The position numbers and the translations under genes are program-made. From positions 310,001 through 374,000 of the forward strand of contig NZ_JAGSHT010000002.1 in assembly GCF_019947135.1 (NCBI RefSeq): 64,000 nucleotides of DNA, read 5' to 3'. Shown here one piece after another: positions 1 to 8,879 of this stretch (the stretch's first letter is position 1; every line of letters starts with the position of its first letter). The stretch is from Occultella gossypii. Its GTDB lineage: Bacteria; Actinomycetota; Actinomycetes; Actinomycetales; Beutenbergiaceae. The notes beneath the pieces are model-generated. The model saw only the letters and a program-made list of their open reading frames with translations, made no database searches and was not told where the DNA came from.

Positions 1-186
1 CGCCTGGTCCTCGCGCGCGGCCAGGAGTTCACGCCAGACGCCCTGCCGGCGATCGAGCCGCTACCCGAGGACTTCCTCCCGACGTCCATGCGCAGCATGC
101 TCGAGCACGACCACGGCGGGACCGGCTCACCCTCGGACGCCGTTGCCACGGTGCCCGAGCCCGAGCCCGCGGCGTTGGTGCGCTGA
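1..186 (+). CDS. C-terminal end of an upstream operon gene, unrecognised
   Basis: Only the last 61 codons are inside the window, open from base 1 to a TGA at 184-186. The visible tail is acidic and proline-rich (it ends EPEPAALVR) and carries no motif I can assign. The TGA overlaps the ATG of the next permease gene (TGATG), so the two are translationally coupled and the gene belongs to the peptide-type ABC transport operon. By operon logic it could be the partner permease (DppB-like), but the visible tail does not look like a usual DppB C-terminus, so that is not claimed. Confidence 0.6.
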   Translation, partial: RLVLARGQEFTPDALPAIEPLPEDFLPTSMRSMLEHDHGGTGSPSDAVATVPEPEPAALVR

Positions 187-1058
187 TGGCGGCCGTCGAT
201 GCCGCGGCGTTCACCGAGGTCAGGGGCCTGCGGCGGCAGCTGCGCCGGACCGGCGTCTCGGTGAACTCGGCGCTGCTCTACGCCTCGTTGGCCTGGATGG
301 CCATAGTGGCCCTCGCCGCACTCATCCCCGGTGTCCTCGCCACCGACGACCCCACCGTCCTGGACCCCGCGCGGGCGTTGCAGCCGCCAGGAGCGGGAAC
401 CCTGCTCGGGACCGAGCAGTACGGCCGCTCGGTGGCCACCCTCCTGGTGCACGGCGCCCGCAGCGCCATGGTCATCGGACTGCTCGCCACCACGTTCGGG
501 ATGCTGGTCGGCAGTGTCCTCGGCCTGATCGCCGGATACCTGGGCGGCTGGGTGGACATGGTCATCGGCCGGTTCATCGACATGCTGATGTGCTTCCCCG
601 GAGTGCTGCTGGCACTGATCATCGCCGCCGCGCTCGGTTCCACGACCACGAACCTGATCCTCGCCGTCGGGATCGCCACGGTGCCCGGCTTCGCCAGGGT
701 GATGCGCGGACAGGTGCTGACCGTGCGTGGGCACCTGTACGTGGAGGCAGCCCGCTCGAACGGGTTCAGCCCGGCCCGCACCGTGTTCCGGCACATCCTG
801 CCGAACGCACTGGCGCCGTCCGTCGTGATGGCGACCGTCTCCATCGGGGTCGCGATCGTGGTGGCCGCCTCGCTGAGCTTCCTCGGCCTCGGTCCCCGCA
901 CCGAGGTGCCGGACTGGGGGCAGCTGCTCTCCCTCGGGCAGCCCTACCTGGCGAACTCCTGGTGGATCTCCACCTTCCCGGGTATCACCCTCACCCTGAC
1001 CGTCATCGCCGTCAGCCTCCTTGGGGACTGGCTGCGCGACCGTCTCGACGTCGAGTAG
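186..1058 (+). CDS. ABC transporter permease, DppC/OppC type
   Basis: A 290-residue inner-membrane permease of the peptide/opine/nickel ABC importer family. About six hydrophobic segments are visible, the first near residues 36-58 after a short cytoplasmic N-terminus. The cytoplasmic coupling (EAA) loop is clear around residues 187-209, EAARSNGFSPARTVF, followed by HILPNAL. The N-terminus with a GTEQYGRSV segment (usually GTDxxGRD) just before the transmembrane core is typical of DppC rather than DppB. It is followed at 1066 and 2091 by two ATPases, giving a classic Dpp/Opp half-operon. The substrate cannot be told from the permease. The start ATG overlaps the stop of the previous gene. Confidence 0.9.
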   Translation: MAAVDAAAFTEVRGLRRQLRRTGVSVNSALLYASLAWMAIVALAALIPGVLATDDPTVLDPARALQPPGAGTLLGTEQYGRSVATLLVHGARSAMVIGLLATTFGMLVGSVLGLIAGYLGGWVDMVIGRFIDMLMCFPGVLLALIIAAALGSTTTNLILAVGIATVPGFARVMRGQVLTVRGHLYVEAARSNGFSPARTVFRHILPNALAPSVVMATVSIGVAIVVAASLSFLGLGPRTEVPDWGQLLSLGQPYLANSWWISTFPGITLTLTVIAVSLLGDWLRDRLDVE

Positions 1059-1065
1059 GAGAACC

Positions 1066-2094
1066 ATGACCACCACCGCGCGAACGATGCTCGCCCTGAC
1101 CGGACTCCGGGTCGATGTCGACCGCCACGGCACCGCCATCCCGCTGGTCCGGGACGCGACCCTGCAGGTACGAGCCGGTGAGATCGTCTGCCTCGTCGGC
1201 GAGTCCGGCAGCGGCAAGTCCGTCACCGCCCGGACCATCATGGGCCTGACCCAGCTGAACCCGCGGATGAGCGTGGGCGGCAGCGCCGTCTTCGACGGCG
1301 ACGAGCTGTTCGACCTCAGCGCCGAGCGGATGCGAAGACTGCGTGGGCGCGAGCTCGCGATGGTGTTCCAGGAGCCGCTGAGTTCCCTGGACCCGGTGTG
1401 GAACATCGACTCCCAGCTGCGGGAGGGTCTGCGCCGGCGGGAGCGGGTGTCCCAGAAGGCGGAGACCGGACGGCTGCTCGAGGCGTTGGCGGAGGTCGGC
1501 ATCCACGACGGCTCCCGGGTGTTGCGCAGCTACCCGCACCAGCTCTCCGGGGGCATGTGCCAGCGCGTGATGATCGCGATGGCGCTGCTCGCCCGCCCGA
1601 AGCTGCTCATCGCCGACGAACCGACCACGGCCCTCGATGTCACGATCCAGGCGCAGATCCTCGAGCTGATCGACAAGTTGCGCCGGGACGAGGACATGTC
1701 CGTGCTCCTGGTCACCCATGACATGGGCGTGGCCGCGGACCTCGCCGACCGGGTGGTGGTGATGTACGCCGGCCGGGTCGTGGAGGACGCCTCGCCCCGC
1801 GATGCGTTCGCGCGCTCCGCGCACCCCTACACGAGGGGCCTGCTCGCGTGCATCCCACCGATGATCGGTGAGCGGCCCGAACAGCTGCCGGCGATCCCGG
1901 GCACCGTCCCGGACCCGTCGAACCTGCCGACGGGCTGCTCGTACCATCCGCGGTGCCCACGGGCCTCCGAGCGGTGCACGGTCGAGGACCCGCCCTTGAC
2001 GAACGTGGCCGGCACTGCCGTCGCGTGCTGGCGCCCGGGCGACGTGGTGATCGGCGAGGACGAGCTGGTCACCGTGAGAGGACAGGCATCATGA
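1066..2094 (+). CDS. Oligopeptide/dipeptide ABC transporter ATPase, DppD type
   Basis: A 342-residue cytoplasmic ATPase. Walker A GESGSGKS is at about 45-52, the signature LSGGMCQR near 160, and Walker B LLIADEPTTAL near 180, with the switch histidine in VTHDMG. The C-terminal oligo_HPY extension is present and contains the usual cluster TGCSYHPRCP with further cysteines downstream, a hallmark of DppD/DppF/OppD/OppF proteins. ATG 1066 is chosen because TAGGAGAACC stands just before it; an in-frame start 45 bases upstream would lie inside the permease gene. The gene is followed with an ATGA overlap by the second ATPase, with which it should form the motor heterodimer. Confidence 0.93.
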   Translation: MTTTARTMLALTGLRVDVDRHGTAIPLVRDATLQVRAGEIVCLVGESGSGKSVTARTIMGLTQLNPRMSVGGSAVFDGDELFDLSAERMRRLRGRELAMVFQEPLSSLDPVWNIDSQLREGLRRRERVSQKAETGRLLEALAEVGIHDGSRVLRSYPHQLSGGMCQRVMIAMALLARPKLLIADEPTTALDVTIQAQILELIDKLRRDEDMSVLLVTHDMGVAADLADRVVVMYAGRVVEDASPRDAFARSAHPYTRGLLACIPPMIGERPEQLPAIPGTVPDPSNLPTGCSYHPRCPRASERCTVEDPPLTNVAGTAVACWRPGDVVIGEDELVTVRGQAS

Positions 2095-3125
2095 GCGTCA
2101 CGCAGGCCCGCACCAGCGACCAGGAGGACGTCGGCGTCCCCGACCCGATCCTCACCCTTGACCACGTCTCGAAGCACTACGAGGTTCGCAGCAGCTCGAA
2201 CCCGTTCGTGCGCCCCGATCTCCTGCGCGCCGTCGACGACGTCTCCCTCGCCATCGGGCGTGGCGAGACGTTCGGGCTGGTGGGGGAGTCCGGGTCCGGG
2301 AAGTCGACCCTCGGCCGCGTCGCGGTGCGGCTCAGCACACCGACGTCCGGCAGGGTCGAGTTCGACGGCCTCGACATCTCCCACCTGGGCGGGACGAATC
2401 TGCGCCGGGTCCGACGGCATATGCAGGTGGTGTTCCAGGATCCACTCGGCTCCCTGAACCCGCGGATGGACGTCGGGGACATCATCGGTGAGCCGCTGCG
2501 GGTCTTCGACAAGGTGCGCGGCTCCGAGCTCGACGACCGGGTGGCGGACCTGATGCGCGCCGTCGGACTGGACCCGTCCCGGGCGAGCGCACGCCCGCGG
2601 GCCCTCTCCGGCGGGCAGCGCCAGCGCGTCGGGATCGCGCGGGCGATCTCGCTCAACCCCAAGCTGATCCTTGCCGACGAGGCGGTCTCCGCGCTCGACG
2701 TCTCGGTGCAGGCCCAGATCAGCAACCTGCTCGTTGACCTGCGCGAGCGACTCGGGCTGACGTACCTGTTCATCGCCCACGGACTACCGATCGTGCGCCA
2801 GGTGTGCCAGCGTGTCGGCGTGATGTACTTGGGCAGACTCATGGAGTACGGCACGATCGATGACGTGTTCGAGAACCCGCAGCACCCCTACACCCGCGCC
2901 CTGATGGCGGCGTCCCCGATCCCGGACCCCACCGTGCGGCGGGAGCGGATCGTGCTGCACGGTGAGCCGCCGAGCCCGTTGGACCTGCCGAGCGGCTGTC
3001 GGTTCCGCACTCGCTGCCCGATGGCTCAGGACGTGTGCGTCGACGTGGCCCCGCCACTGGTACAGCTCGGCAACGGGCATGCCGCGGAGTGCCACTTCGC
3101 CGGTCAGCTCGAGGCGGCCGCCTGA
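2091..3125 (+). CDS. Oligopeptide/dipeptide ABC transporter ATPase, DppF type
   Basis: A 344-residue ATPase, the second motor subunit. It has Walker A GESGSGKS (about 65-72), signature LSGGQRQRVGIARA (about 173) and the oligo_HPY C-terminus with CRFRTRCP. Two positions are unusual: Walker B reads LADEAVSALD where the family normally has DEPVSALD, and the H-loop reads IAHGLPIV where SHDLxVV is usual, so the residue after the switch histidine is Gly rather than Asp. The Walker A lysine, Walker B glutamate and switch histidine are intact, so it should still hydrolyse ATP. The start ATG overlaps the stop of the DppD gene (ATGA), and its stop overlaps the start of the following MFS gene. Confidence 0.92.
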   Translation: MSVTQARTSDQEDVGVPDPILTLDHVSKHYEVRSSSNPFVRPDLLRAVDDVSLAIGRGETFGLVGESGSGKSTLGRVAVRLSTPTSGRVEFDGLDISHLGGTNLRRVRRHMQVVFQDPLGSLNPRMDVGDIIGEPLRVFDKVRGSELDDRVADLMRAVGLDPSRASARPRALSGGQRQRVGIARAISLNPKLILADEAVSALDVSVQAQISNLLVDLRERLGLTYLFIAHGLPIVRQVCQRVGVMYLGRLMEYGTIDDVFENPQHPYTRALMAASPIPDPTVRRERIVLHGEPPSPLDLPSGCRFRTRCPMAQDVCVDVAPPLVQLGNGHAAECHFAGQLEAAA

Positions 3126-4495
3126 TGGCGCGCATCGACGGCCGCAGCATCGGGGTCCTGATCGTCTCCAACCTGCTCGGTGGCGTGGGCGTGGCCTCCG
3201 GCGTGGCCGTCGGCGGGCTCCTCGCGGAGCGCCTCGGCGGCACCTCGATGGCCGGGCTGGCCCAAGCCGCGAGCGTGCTCGGTGCCGCCGTCGCGGCGGT
3301 GCCGCTCGCGGCGATGGCCACCAGGCGCGGCCGGCGCTGGGCCCTCTCCCTCGGCTACGCGTTCGCCGTCGTCGGAGCACTGCTGATCATCGCCTCCGCG
3401 GTGCTCTCCCAGCTGATCATCATGCTGGTGGGCCTCGGCCTGTTCGGCGTGGCGCAGGCCGTGAACCTGCAGTCCCGGTATGCCGCCGCGGACAACGCTC
3501 CTCTTGCGAGCCGCGCCCGGACGATGTCGATCGTGATCTGGGCGACCACCGTCGGCTCCGTGGCCGGCCCGAACCTGACGGCGGTGGGGGACCGGCTCGG
3601 ACTCTCGCTGGGCCTGCCAGGACTCGTCGGCGCCTACCTGTTCTCGGTGGTCTCGTTCGCCTCCGCCGCGACGGTGCTCGCACTGTTCTTCCGGCCGGTG
3701 GCGGCTCCCGCCGTGCCGAGCCCGACGGCGGCCGTCGGCTCCGCGAGGACGCCTCGCCCGGTCGGGGCGATCGCGGCGCTGCGCTGGGCCGGACGCCACC
3801 CGGTGGCGCGGTTCGCGGTGGTGCTGATCGCGTGCGCGCACTCGGTGATGGTCATGGTGATGGTGATGACCCCGCTGCACATGCAGCACCACGGCATGTC
3901 CCTGGAGCTCGTCGGGATCGTGATCAGCCTGCACGTGCTGGGCATGTACGCGCTCAGTCCGGTGTTCGGGTGGCTGGCCGACCGGTGGGGTGCGGTGCAC
4001 ACCGCCATCGGTGGCATGGTGATCCTCGTCGTGGCGGTGGGACTCGGGTTCCTCGCTGCCGCGCTGGCCGCCGGGGGCGGAGAGCAGGCCGAGCACGGGG
4101 GCGGCAGCGCCCTCACCGCGGTCGCTCTGACAATCCTCGGGATCGGTTGGTCCGCCTGCATCATCTCGGCGTCGGCGCTGCTGGCCGGCGTCTCCTCCGA
4201 CGAGGTGCGGATCCCGCTCCAGGGTGCCACCGACGCCGGGATGAACTACGCCGGTGCGCTCGCCGCCGCCCTTGCGGGACCGATCCTCGCGTTCGGGGAC
4301 TTCCGGGGCGTGAACGTCGCCGCGGCGATCATCCTGGTTCCGGCCTTCGCGCTGGTGCTGCCGGCGTTGCGTCGGCACATCGCCGGGGACGCCGCGGACG
4401 CGGGCGATGCCCCCGGCGAGACCGGCGCGAAGGTGGCACCGCCGTCGGGCAGCACGGGCGACCAGCTCGCCGACAGTGCCCGCCCGCGACCCTGA
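3125..4495 (+). CDS. MFS transporter at the end of the peptide-ABC operon
   Basis: A 456-residue integral membrane protein with about twelve hydrophobic segments. It has the MFS-like loop after the second segment (MATRRGRRWALS) and an equivalent in the second half (GWLADRWGAVHTAIGG). A central loop (about residues 195-215) is Pro/Ala rich and a polar tail of about 40 residues follows the last segment. ATG 3125 overlaps the stop of the DppF gene (TGATG), so it is the last cistron of the operon. Its location suggests export or uptake of a related compound, but the substrate cannot be read from sequence. Confidence 0.82.
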   Translation: MARIDGRSIGVLIVSNLLGGVGVASGVAVGGLLAERLGGTSMAGLAQAASVLGAAVAAVPLAAMATRRGRRWALSLGYAFAVVGALLIIASAVLSQLIIMLVGLGLFGVAQAVNLQSRYAAADNAPLASRARTMSIVIWATTVGSVAGPNLTAVGDRLGLSLGLPGLVGAYLFSVVSFASAATVLALFFRPVAAPAVPSPTAAVGSARTPRPVGAIAALRWAGRHPVARFAVVLIACAHSVMVMVMVMTPLHMQHHGMSLELVGIVISLHVLGMYALSPVFGWLADRWGAVHTAIGGMVILVVAVGLGFLAAALAAGGGEQAEHGGGSALTAVALTILGIGWSACIISASALLAGVSSDEVRIPLQGATDAGMNYAGALAAALAGPILAFGDFRGVNVAAAIILVPAFALVLPALRRHIAGDAADAGDAPGETGAKVAPPSGSTGDQLADSARPRP

Positions 4496-4510
4496 CCGGC
4501 GACCGCGGGC
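4482..4510. terminator. Weak hairpin between convergent genes
   Basis: GCCCGCG at 4482-4488 can pair with CGCGGGC at 4504-4510 across a 15-base loop. It lies over the end of the MFS gene and before the end of the convergent DUF4127 gene at 4523. There is no T-run. It is a plausible but weak bidirectional terminator. Confidence 0.3.
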
Positions 4511-4522
4511 CCTCCCGTCAGC

Positions 4523-6943
4523 TCATCCGCAGGCGCCGACCGTGCGGCAGGTCGCCTCGAGCTCGTACAGGCGCACCTGTCCGTCCCGGGTGCCGGTGAC
4601 CTCGAGGCGGACGGCCATGGCCACGACGGTCCCGAAGTCGTGGACCGGGGTCACCTCCGTGTTGCCCGTGGCGGACGCGACCTCGACCCAGGCGCCGTCC
4701 ACCAGGGCGGAGATCGTGTAGTCGGAGAGCAGGTACCCGTTGTACTGGTGCAGGCCGACGGTGTCGACCGGCTCCGGCCCGGCGAAGGTCACCTCGAGCC
4801 ACTGCGGCAGGCCCGCCGGTGAGATCCACCGGCTCGCGGTGCTCGCGGTGTTGCCGTCGATCGCCCGATCCGCGGCGTACTGGTTCCACTGCCCGGAGGC
4901 CTGCGCGCTCGCGCCCGAGGAGGCGAGGGCGACATTGCGCCAGGCGGCGCCGACGGTGCTGGCTGCCGATGCGGCGGATCCCACCCGCGGGGTCAGGACC
5001 ACCTCGACCGCGGCGGAGGAGTCCGGGGCGAGCTCCGCCGTCGTCACCGGCACCGGCACGTCGAGGACCTGGAACGGCTGCAGCACCACCTGGCTCGGCC
5101 CCGGTACGGTCCAGCCGTCCGGTGCGGTCACGGTGACCGTGGCGTTCACCGGGCGCGCGGTGTCGTTGCGCAGCACCGCGGTCAGGTCGAGCGGGACACC
5201 CGCGCCCGGGAGCACCGACACGTGCGCCGGCAGCAGGGCCAGGTTGACCGGTTCGGCCGGTTGGGCGTCGGTCAGGGCGACCTCGGGCAACACGTCGAGC
5301 TCCTGGTAGCGCGGCCAGCCGAGCCGCAGCTCCAGCGACGTCAGCTCGGACACCGTCACGGTGTGCTCCCGGCGACCGTCGCTGCCGATCCGGACCGGCA
5401 CGCCGGCGAACTCCTCGGCGAAGAACGCCCGGGCCAGGGGGTCGGTGCGCTCCACGGCGAGTGCGTTCGCCTCGTCGAACACCAGGGTCATGTGCTGCGG
5501 GTCGTCCCCGTTGCTCACCGCGTACTGGCGCACCGAGTCCCGCACGTTGTTGCGGTACAGGCCGGTGTGGATCTGCTCCTCGAGGAGCAGGCGCAGGTGG
5601 GCGTTCGCGGCGTCGGTGAGCACTTGCTGCCGCTGGCGTGGCACGAGTGCGTCCCGGGGGCCGTCACCGGCGGCGAGGGTTCCACCGGCCTGCAGCAGGG
5701 CGGCGCGGACCACGGACTGCGACAGGGCGATCCCCACGTTCCAGCCGGACCACCCGCCGAGTTCGGCGACGTCGATCCGGGGTGTCAGCAGCGAGTAGAG
5801 CTCAGGGTCGACGACCCCGGCGACCGCGTCGTCACCGACCGCGACGAGCCGGCCACGGGCCACCTCGGCGGCGATCCGGTCCACGAACGGGTCGAGGGAT
5901 CCCGCCCCGGAGGTGTTCGCCATCAGCAGGACGTCCGCGTCGGGGGCGGCGCTGCGGTGCGCGCCGAGGGTGGTGATGTACTCGTCCACGAGGTCGTTGT
6001 ACGGGATGTCCTGGTACGGCGCGGTCCACTCGGTGCCGGGCGTGCGGGACCACTCGACCGCCACCGACGGGTCCACGCCGAGCCGCTCCACCACCAGCTT
6101 CGCGGTGAGCAGTGCGCCGAGCACGTCCGCGCCGGGGTAGATCTTGACCCGGTCGCCGACGCCGAGCTCGGCGATCAGGGCGGCGAGTTGTTCCTTCTCC
6201 GCACGGTGCGGGCCGAACTCGCTCGCGTCGTCCTGCCCGAGGACCAGGAAGTCGATCGTGCCGGCCGCGGCGGCCTGGATCATCTCCCGGTTGATCTCGT
6301 GGTTGCGGGCCCGGGCGCACAGGTAGTCGGCCCGGATGTCCTCGGGGATCGACGCGGCCACCTCCTCGTACTCCGCGCGCAGGTCCTCCATGCCGAGGTT
6401 CTCGACCTGGTCCATCAGTTCGGCCCACCGGCGGACCGGGCCGGAGTACCTGCCGGGGTAGCCACTGGTGGGCTCGATCGTGAGCCGCTGGATCACGTCG
6501 AAGGCGTAGATCGGCTGGTCCGGGTCCTCGTCCTTGACCTCCTCGAGCACGCCGAGCCGGTCCTGCGCCGTGGCGAGGTCGGTGGCGCAGGTCCGGGACG
6601 CGACCAGCCCGCCGTAGGCGAGCATCGGCAGGGCGACCACGGAGGCGTCCGCCCTGCCGGCGCGCTCGCGCCACCACTGCCCGACGGCGTCCGCGTCGCC
6701 GTGGGTGAGGAACTCACCCAGGTACTCCGTGGGTGGGGCGATCGCGGTGTGGCCACCTGCCGCGGCGATCTCCAACGGGGTCACGGCGGGGAAGGGCCGG
6801 TCATCCAGCGGCACCACGGCGATCTCGCCGAGGGATACCGGCGCGCCCGCCGGTCCCGGTGGTGCCGCGTGTGCGGCGGGTGCCGCGATGAACGACGTGG
6901 CCAGGAGGGCCGTGGCCCCGAGGACAGCAGTGAGCAAGCGCAT
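4523..6943 (-). CDS. Secreted DUF4127 protein with NEW3-like and discoidin (CBM32-like) domains
   Basis: An 806-residue secreted protein. Residues 1-26 form a Sec signal peptide ending AAHA. About residues 40-530 match DUF4127: the family-typical opening VPLDDRPFP, a PMLAYGGLVASR segment, the central GQDDASEFGPHR motif and a GWSGWNVG segment. A beta-sandwich module (about 550-650) resembles the NPCBM-associated NEW3 domain, and residues about 665-800 read as an F5/8 type C (discoidin) module with the pattern AADRAIDGNTAST...WLEV and a final LYELEA strand. DUF4127 has no established biochemical function that I know of. A sugar-binding tail, secretion and position as last gene of a LacI/sugar-ABC operon suggest action on an extracellular carbohydrate (inference). 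Confidence 0.85.
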   Translation of the reverse strand: MRLLTAVLGATALLATSFIAAPAAHAAPPGPAGAPVSLGEIAVVPLDDRPFPAVTPLEIAAAGGHTAIAPPTEYLGEFLTHGDADAVGQWWRERAGRADASVVALPMLAYGGLVASRTCATDLATAQDRLGVLEEVKDEDPDQPIYAFDVIQRLTIEPTSGYPGRYSGPVRRWAELMDQVENLGMEDLRAEYEEVAASIPEDIRADYLCARARNHEINREMIQAAAAGTIDFLVLGQDDASEFGPHRAEKEQLAALIAELGVGDRVKIYPGADVLGALLTAKLVVERLGVDPSVAVEWSRTPGTEWTAPYQDIPYNDLVDEYITTLGAHRSAAPDADVLLMANTSGAGSLDPFVDRIAAEVARGRLVAVGDDAVAGVVDPELYSLLTPRIDVAELGGWSGWNVGIALSQSVVRAALLQAGGTLAAGDGPRDALVPRQRQQVLTDAANAHLRLLLEEQIHTGLYRNNVRDSVRQYAVSNGDDPQHMTLVFDEANALAVERTDPLARAFFAEEFAGVPVRIGSDGRREHTVTVSELTSLELRLGWPRYQELDVLPEVALTDAQPAEPVNLALLPAHVSVLPGAGVPLDLTAVLRNDTARPVNATVTVTAPDGWTVPGPSQVVLQPFQVLDVPVPVTTAELAPDSSAAVEVVLTPRVGSAASAASTVGAAWRNVALASSGASAQASGQWNQYAADRAIDGNTASTASRWISPAGLPQWLEVTFAGPEPVDTVGLHQYNGYLLSDYTISALVDGAWVEVASATGNTEVTPVHDFGTVVAMAVRLEVTGTRDGQVRLYELEATCRTVGACG

Positions 6944-6969
6944 CTGAACCTTCTTCGGTCGTGTGCTTC

Positions 6970-6990
6970 GCCGGGCGCGAGGCGCCCGGC
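6970..6990 (-). terminator. Hairpin between sugar permease and DUF4127 genes
   Basis: A perfect 8-bp stem (GCCGGGCG / CGCCCGGC) with a 5-base loop lies in the 50-base gap between the permease stop (6994) and the DUF4127 start (6943). With no T-run it may act as a partial terminator or as an mRNA-stabilising structure that sets DUF4127 expression apart from the transporter. Confidence 0.45.
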
Positions 6991-6993
6991 CGG

Positions 6994-7938
6994 TCAGCCC
7001 TTCAGGCCGGAGTTGGCCAGTCCTTCGATGAACTGTCGCTGAGCGGCGATGAACACGATCAGGACCGGGATCACGGTGAGGGTGGTGGCCGCGAGCTGGA
7101 CGTTCCAGATCGGGCCGCCGTAGGCGTCCACGTACTGCGTGAGCGCCTGCGGGAGGGTGAAGTTGGACTTCGTGGACAGGTACACGAGGGGCTCGAGGTA
7201 CAGGTTCCAGGACTTCAGGAACGTGAAGATCGCGACCGCCGCGAGGGCCGAGCGGGAAAGCGGCAGCGCGATCCGGGCGAAGATGCCGAACCGGCTCAGG
7301 CCGTCCATCCGGCCGGCCTCCTCGAGCTCACCCGGGAGGGTGACGAAGAACTGGCGCATGATGAACGTGGCCAGCACGCTCGGCGCCCCGAGGATCGGGA
7401 TCACGATCAGTGGCCAGTGGGTGTCGATCAGCCCGGCCGAGTTCACCATCCGGAAGAGCGGCACGATCGTGACCTCGGACGGCACCAGCAGCCCCACCAG
7501 CACGAGCACGAACAGGGCGTTGGAGCCGCGGAACCGGATCCGCGCGAACGCGTATCCGGCGAAGGCTGCCACGGCCATCGTGCCCACGGTGACCAGCACG
7601 GCGATGTACAGGCTGTTCAGGTACTGCTCGGCGAACGGCTGCAGCTCGAAGACCTGGCGGTAGGACTCGATCGAGGGGGACTCGGGCCAGAGGCTGGGCG
7701 GAAGGCTCAGGATCTCGCTCGTGCTCTTCATGCTCGACGTGATCATCCACCAGATCGGGAACACGAACGGCACCGCGACCACGATCATCAGGAACACCAG
7801 CGCCGCGCGACCGAGCTGCTGGCTGCCGAACGGGCGCCGCGTGCGGCGCGCCGGCGACGAGCCGCGAGCATCGGCGACGGGCGCGGCCGAGGCGGGCGCC
7901 GCCGTCGGGCGCTCGGGCGTGAGTTGATCAGGACTCAT
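6994..7938 (-). CDS. Sugar ABC transporter permease, CUT1 family (MalG/UgpE type)
   Basis: A 314-residue permease with a 45-residue Pro/Ala-rich cytoplasmic N-terminus and about six transmembrane segments. The coupling loop is EEAGRMDGLSRFGIFARIALPLSRSAL in outline (about residues 205-230), the hallmark EAAxxDGxxxxxxxxxIxLP of carbohydrate (CUT1) permeases. The C-terminal QRQFIEGLANSGLKG ending is typical of MalG-type subunits. Its start overlaps the end of the upstream permease by 11 bases, so the two are coupled and form the membrane heterodimer. Confidence 0.92.
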   Translation of the reverse strand: MSPDQLTPERPTAAPASAAPVADARGSSPARRTRRPFGSQQLGRAALVFLMIVVAVPFVFPIWWMITSSMKSTSEILSLPPSLWPESPSIESYRQVFELQPFAEQYLNSLYIAVLVTVGTMAVAAFAGYAFARIRFRGSNALFVLVLVGLLVPSEVTIVPLFRMVNSAGLIDTHWPLIVIPILGAPSVLATFIMRQFFVTLPGELEEAGRMDGLSRFGIFARIALPLSRSALAAVAIFTFLKSWNLYLEPLVYLSTKSNFTLPQALTQYVDAYGGPIWNVQLAATTLTVIPVLIVFIAAQRQFIEGLANSGLKG

Positions 7939-8854
7939 GGAACACCCACCGCTTCCGGGTCTGCCACTGGAGCAGGGTCAGGGCCAGCACGATCACGAAC
8001 AGCAGCACGGAGATGGCACTGGCGTACCCGAATTGGTTGAACTCGAAGGCCTGCCGGTACAGGTAGAACACGAGGACGGTCGTCGAGGTGCCGGGGCCGC
8101 CGTCGGTGAGGACGTCGATGAGGGCGAACGTCTCGAGCGAGCCGACCACCGTGAGGATCGCGACGAGCAGCATGGTCGGGCTGATCATCGGCAGGGTGAT
8201 GGAGAAGAACCTGCGCCATGCGCCGGCGCCGTCGAGACGGGCGGCCTCCTGGATCTCCTCGGGCACGGACTGCAGCGCGGACAGGAACAGCACCATGTTC
8301 AGGCCGACGTTCTTGAAGACCTGCACCACGATGACCGAGATCATGGCCGTCACGTTGTTGCGCAGCCAGTTCGGCCCGGTGATGCCGAACTCCGCCAGGA
8401 ACCCGTTGATGCCGTTGTCGGCCTGCAGCAGGAACCCCCAGACGATCGTCCACGCCACCAGCGAGACGACGACCGGCGTGAAGAACAGGACCCGGAACAG
8501 CGTGGTGCCGGGCAGATGCTGGTTGAGGAGCACCGCGAGGAACAGCGAGAGGGTGATGTTCAGCACCACGACGCCGAGCGAGAACCACAGGCTCGCGATC
8601 AGCGAGTCGTGCAGGGCACCGTCGCTGAGCATGTCCTGGTAGTTCTGCGGGCCGACGAACGTGAACGTGTTCGCCAGCACGTTCCACTCGTGCAGGGAGT
8701 ACCAGATGACGGCGCCGAGGGGCACGATCACGAAGGCGAGCGCGCCGATGACGGCGGGCGCCACGAAGGCATATCCGGTGGCGGCGTCGCGCCGCCGCCA
8801 GGCGGACCGGCGCTGCGGCCGGCCCGCCTGACCAGTGCTGGTGATCGAGGTCAT
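7928..8854 (-). CDS. Sugar ABC transporter permease, CUT1 family (MalF/UgpA type)
   Basis: A 308-residue permease with six predicted transmembrane segments beginning with GYAFVAPAVIGALAF. The coupling loop reads EAARLDGAGAWRRFFSITLP, the CUT1 signature. ATG 8854 is preceded by ACAGGAGCGAG, a good ribosome site; an in-frame start 84 bases further upstream would run into the binding-protein gene and has no such site. It sits 25 bases after the binding-protein gene. Confidence 0.92.
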   Translation of the reverse strand: MTSITSTGQAGRPQRRSAWRRRDAATGYAFVAPAVIGALAFVIVPLGAVIWYSLHEWNVLANTFTFVGPQNYQDMLSDGALHDSLIASLWFSLGVVVLNITLSLFLAVLLNQHLPGTTLFRVLFFTPVVVSLVAWTIVWGFLLQADNGINGFLAEFGITGPNWLRNNVTAMISVIVVQVFKNVGLNMVLFLSALQSVPEEIQEAARLDGAGAWRRFFSITLPMISPTMLLVAILTVVGSLETFALIDVLTDGGPGTSTTVLVFYLYRQAFEFNQFGYASAISVLLFVIVLALTLLQWQTRKRWVFHES

Positions 8855-8879
8855 CTCGCTCCTGTGTTCCGTTCCCGCC

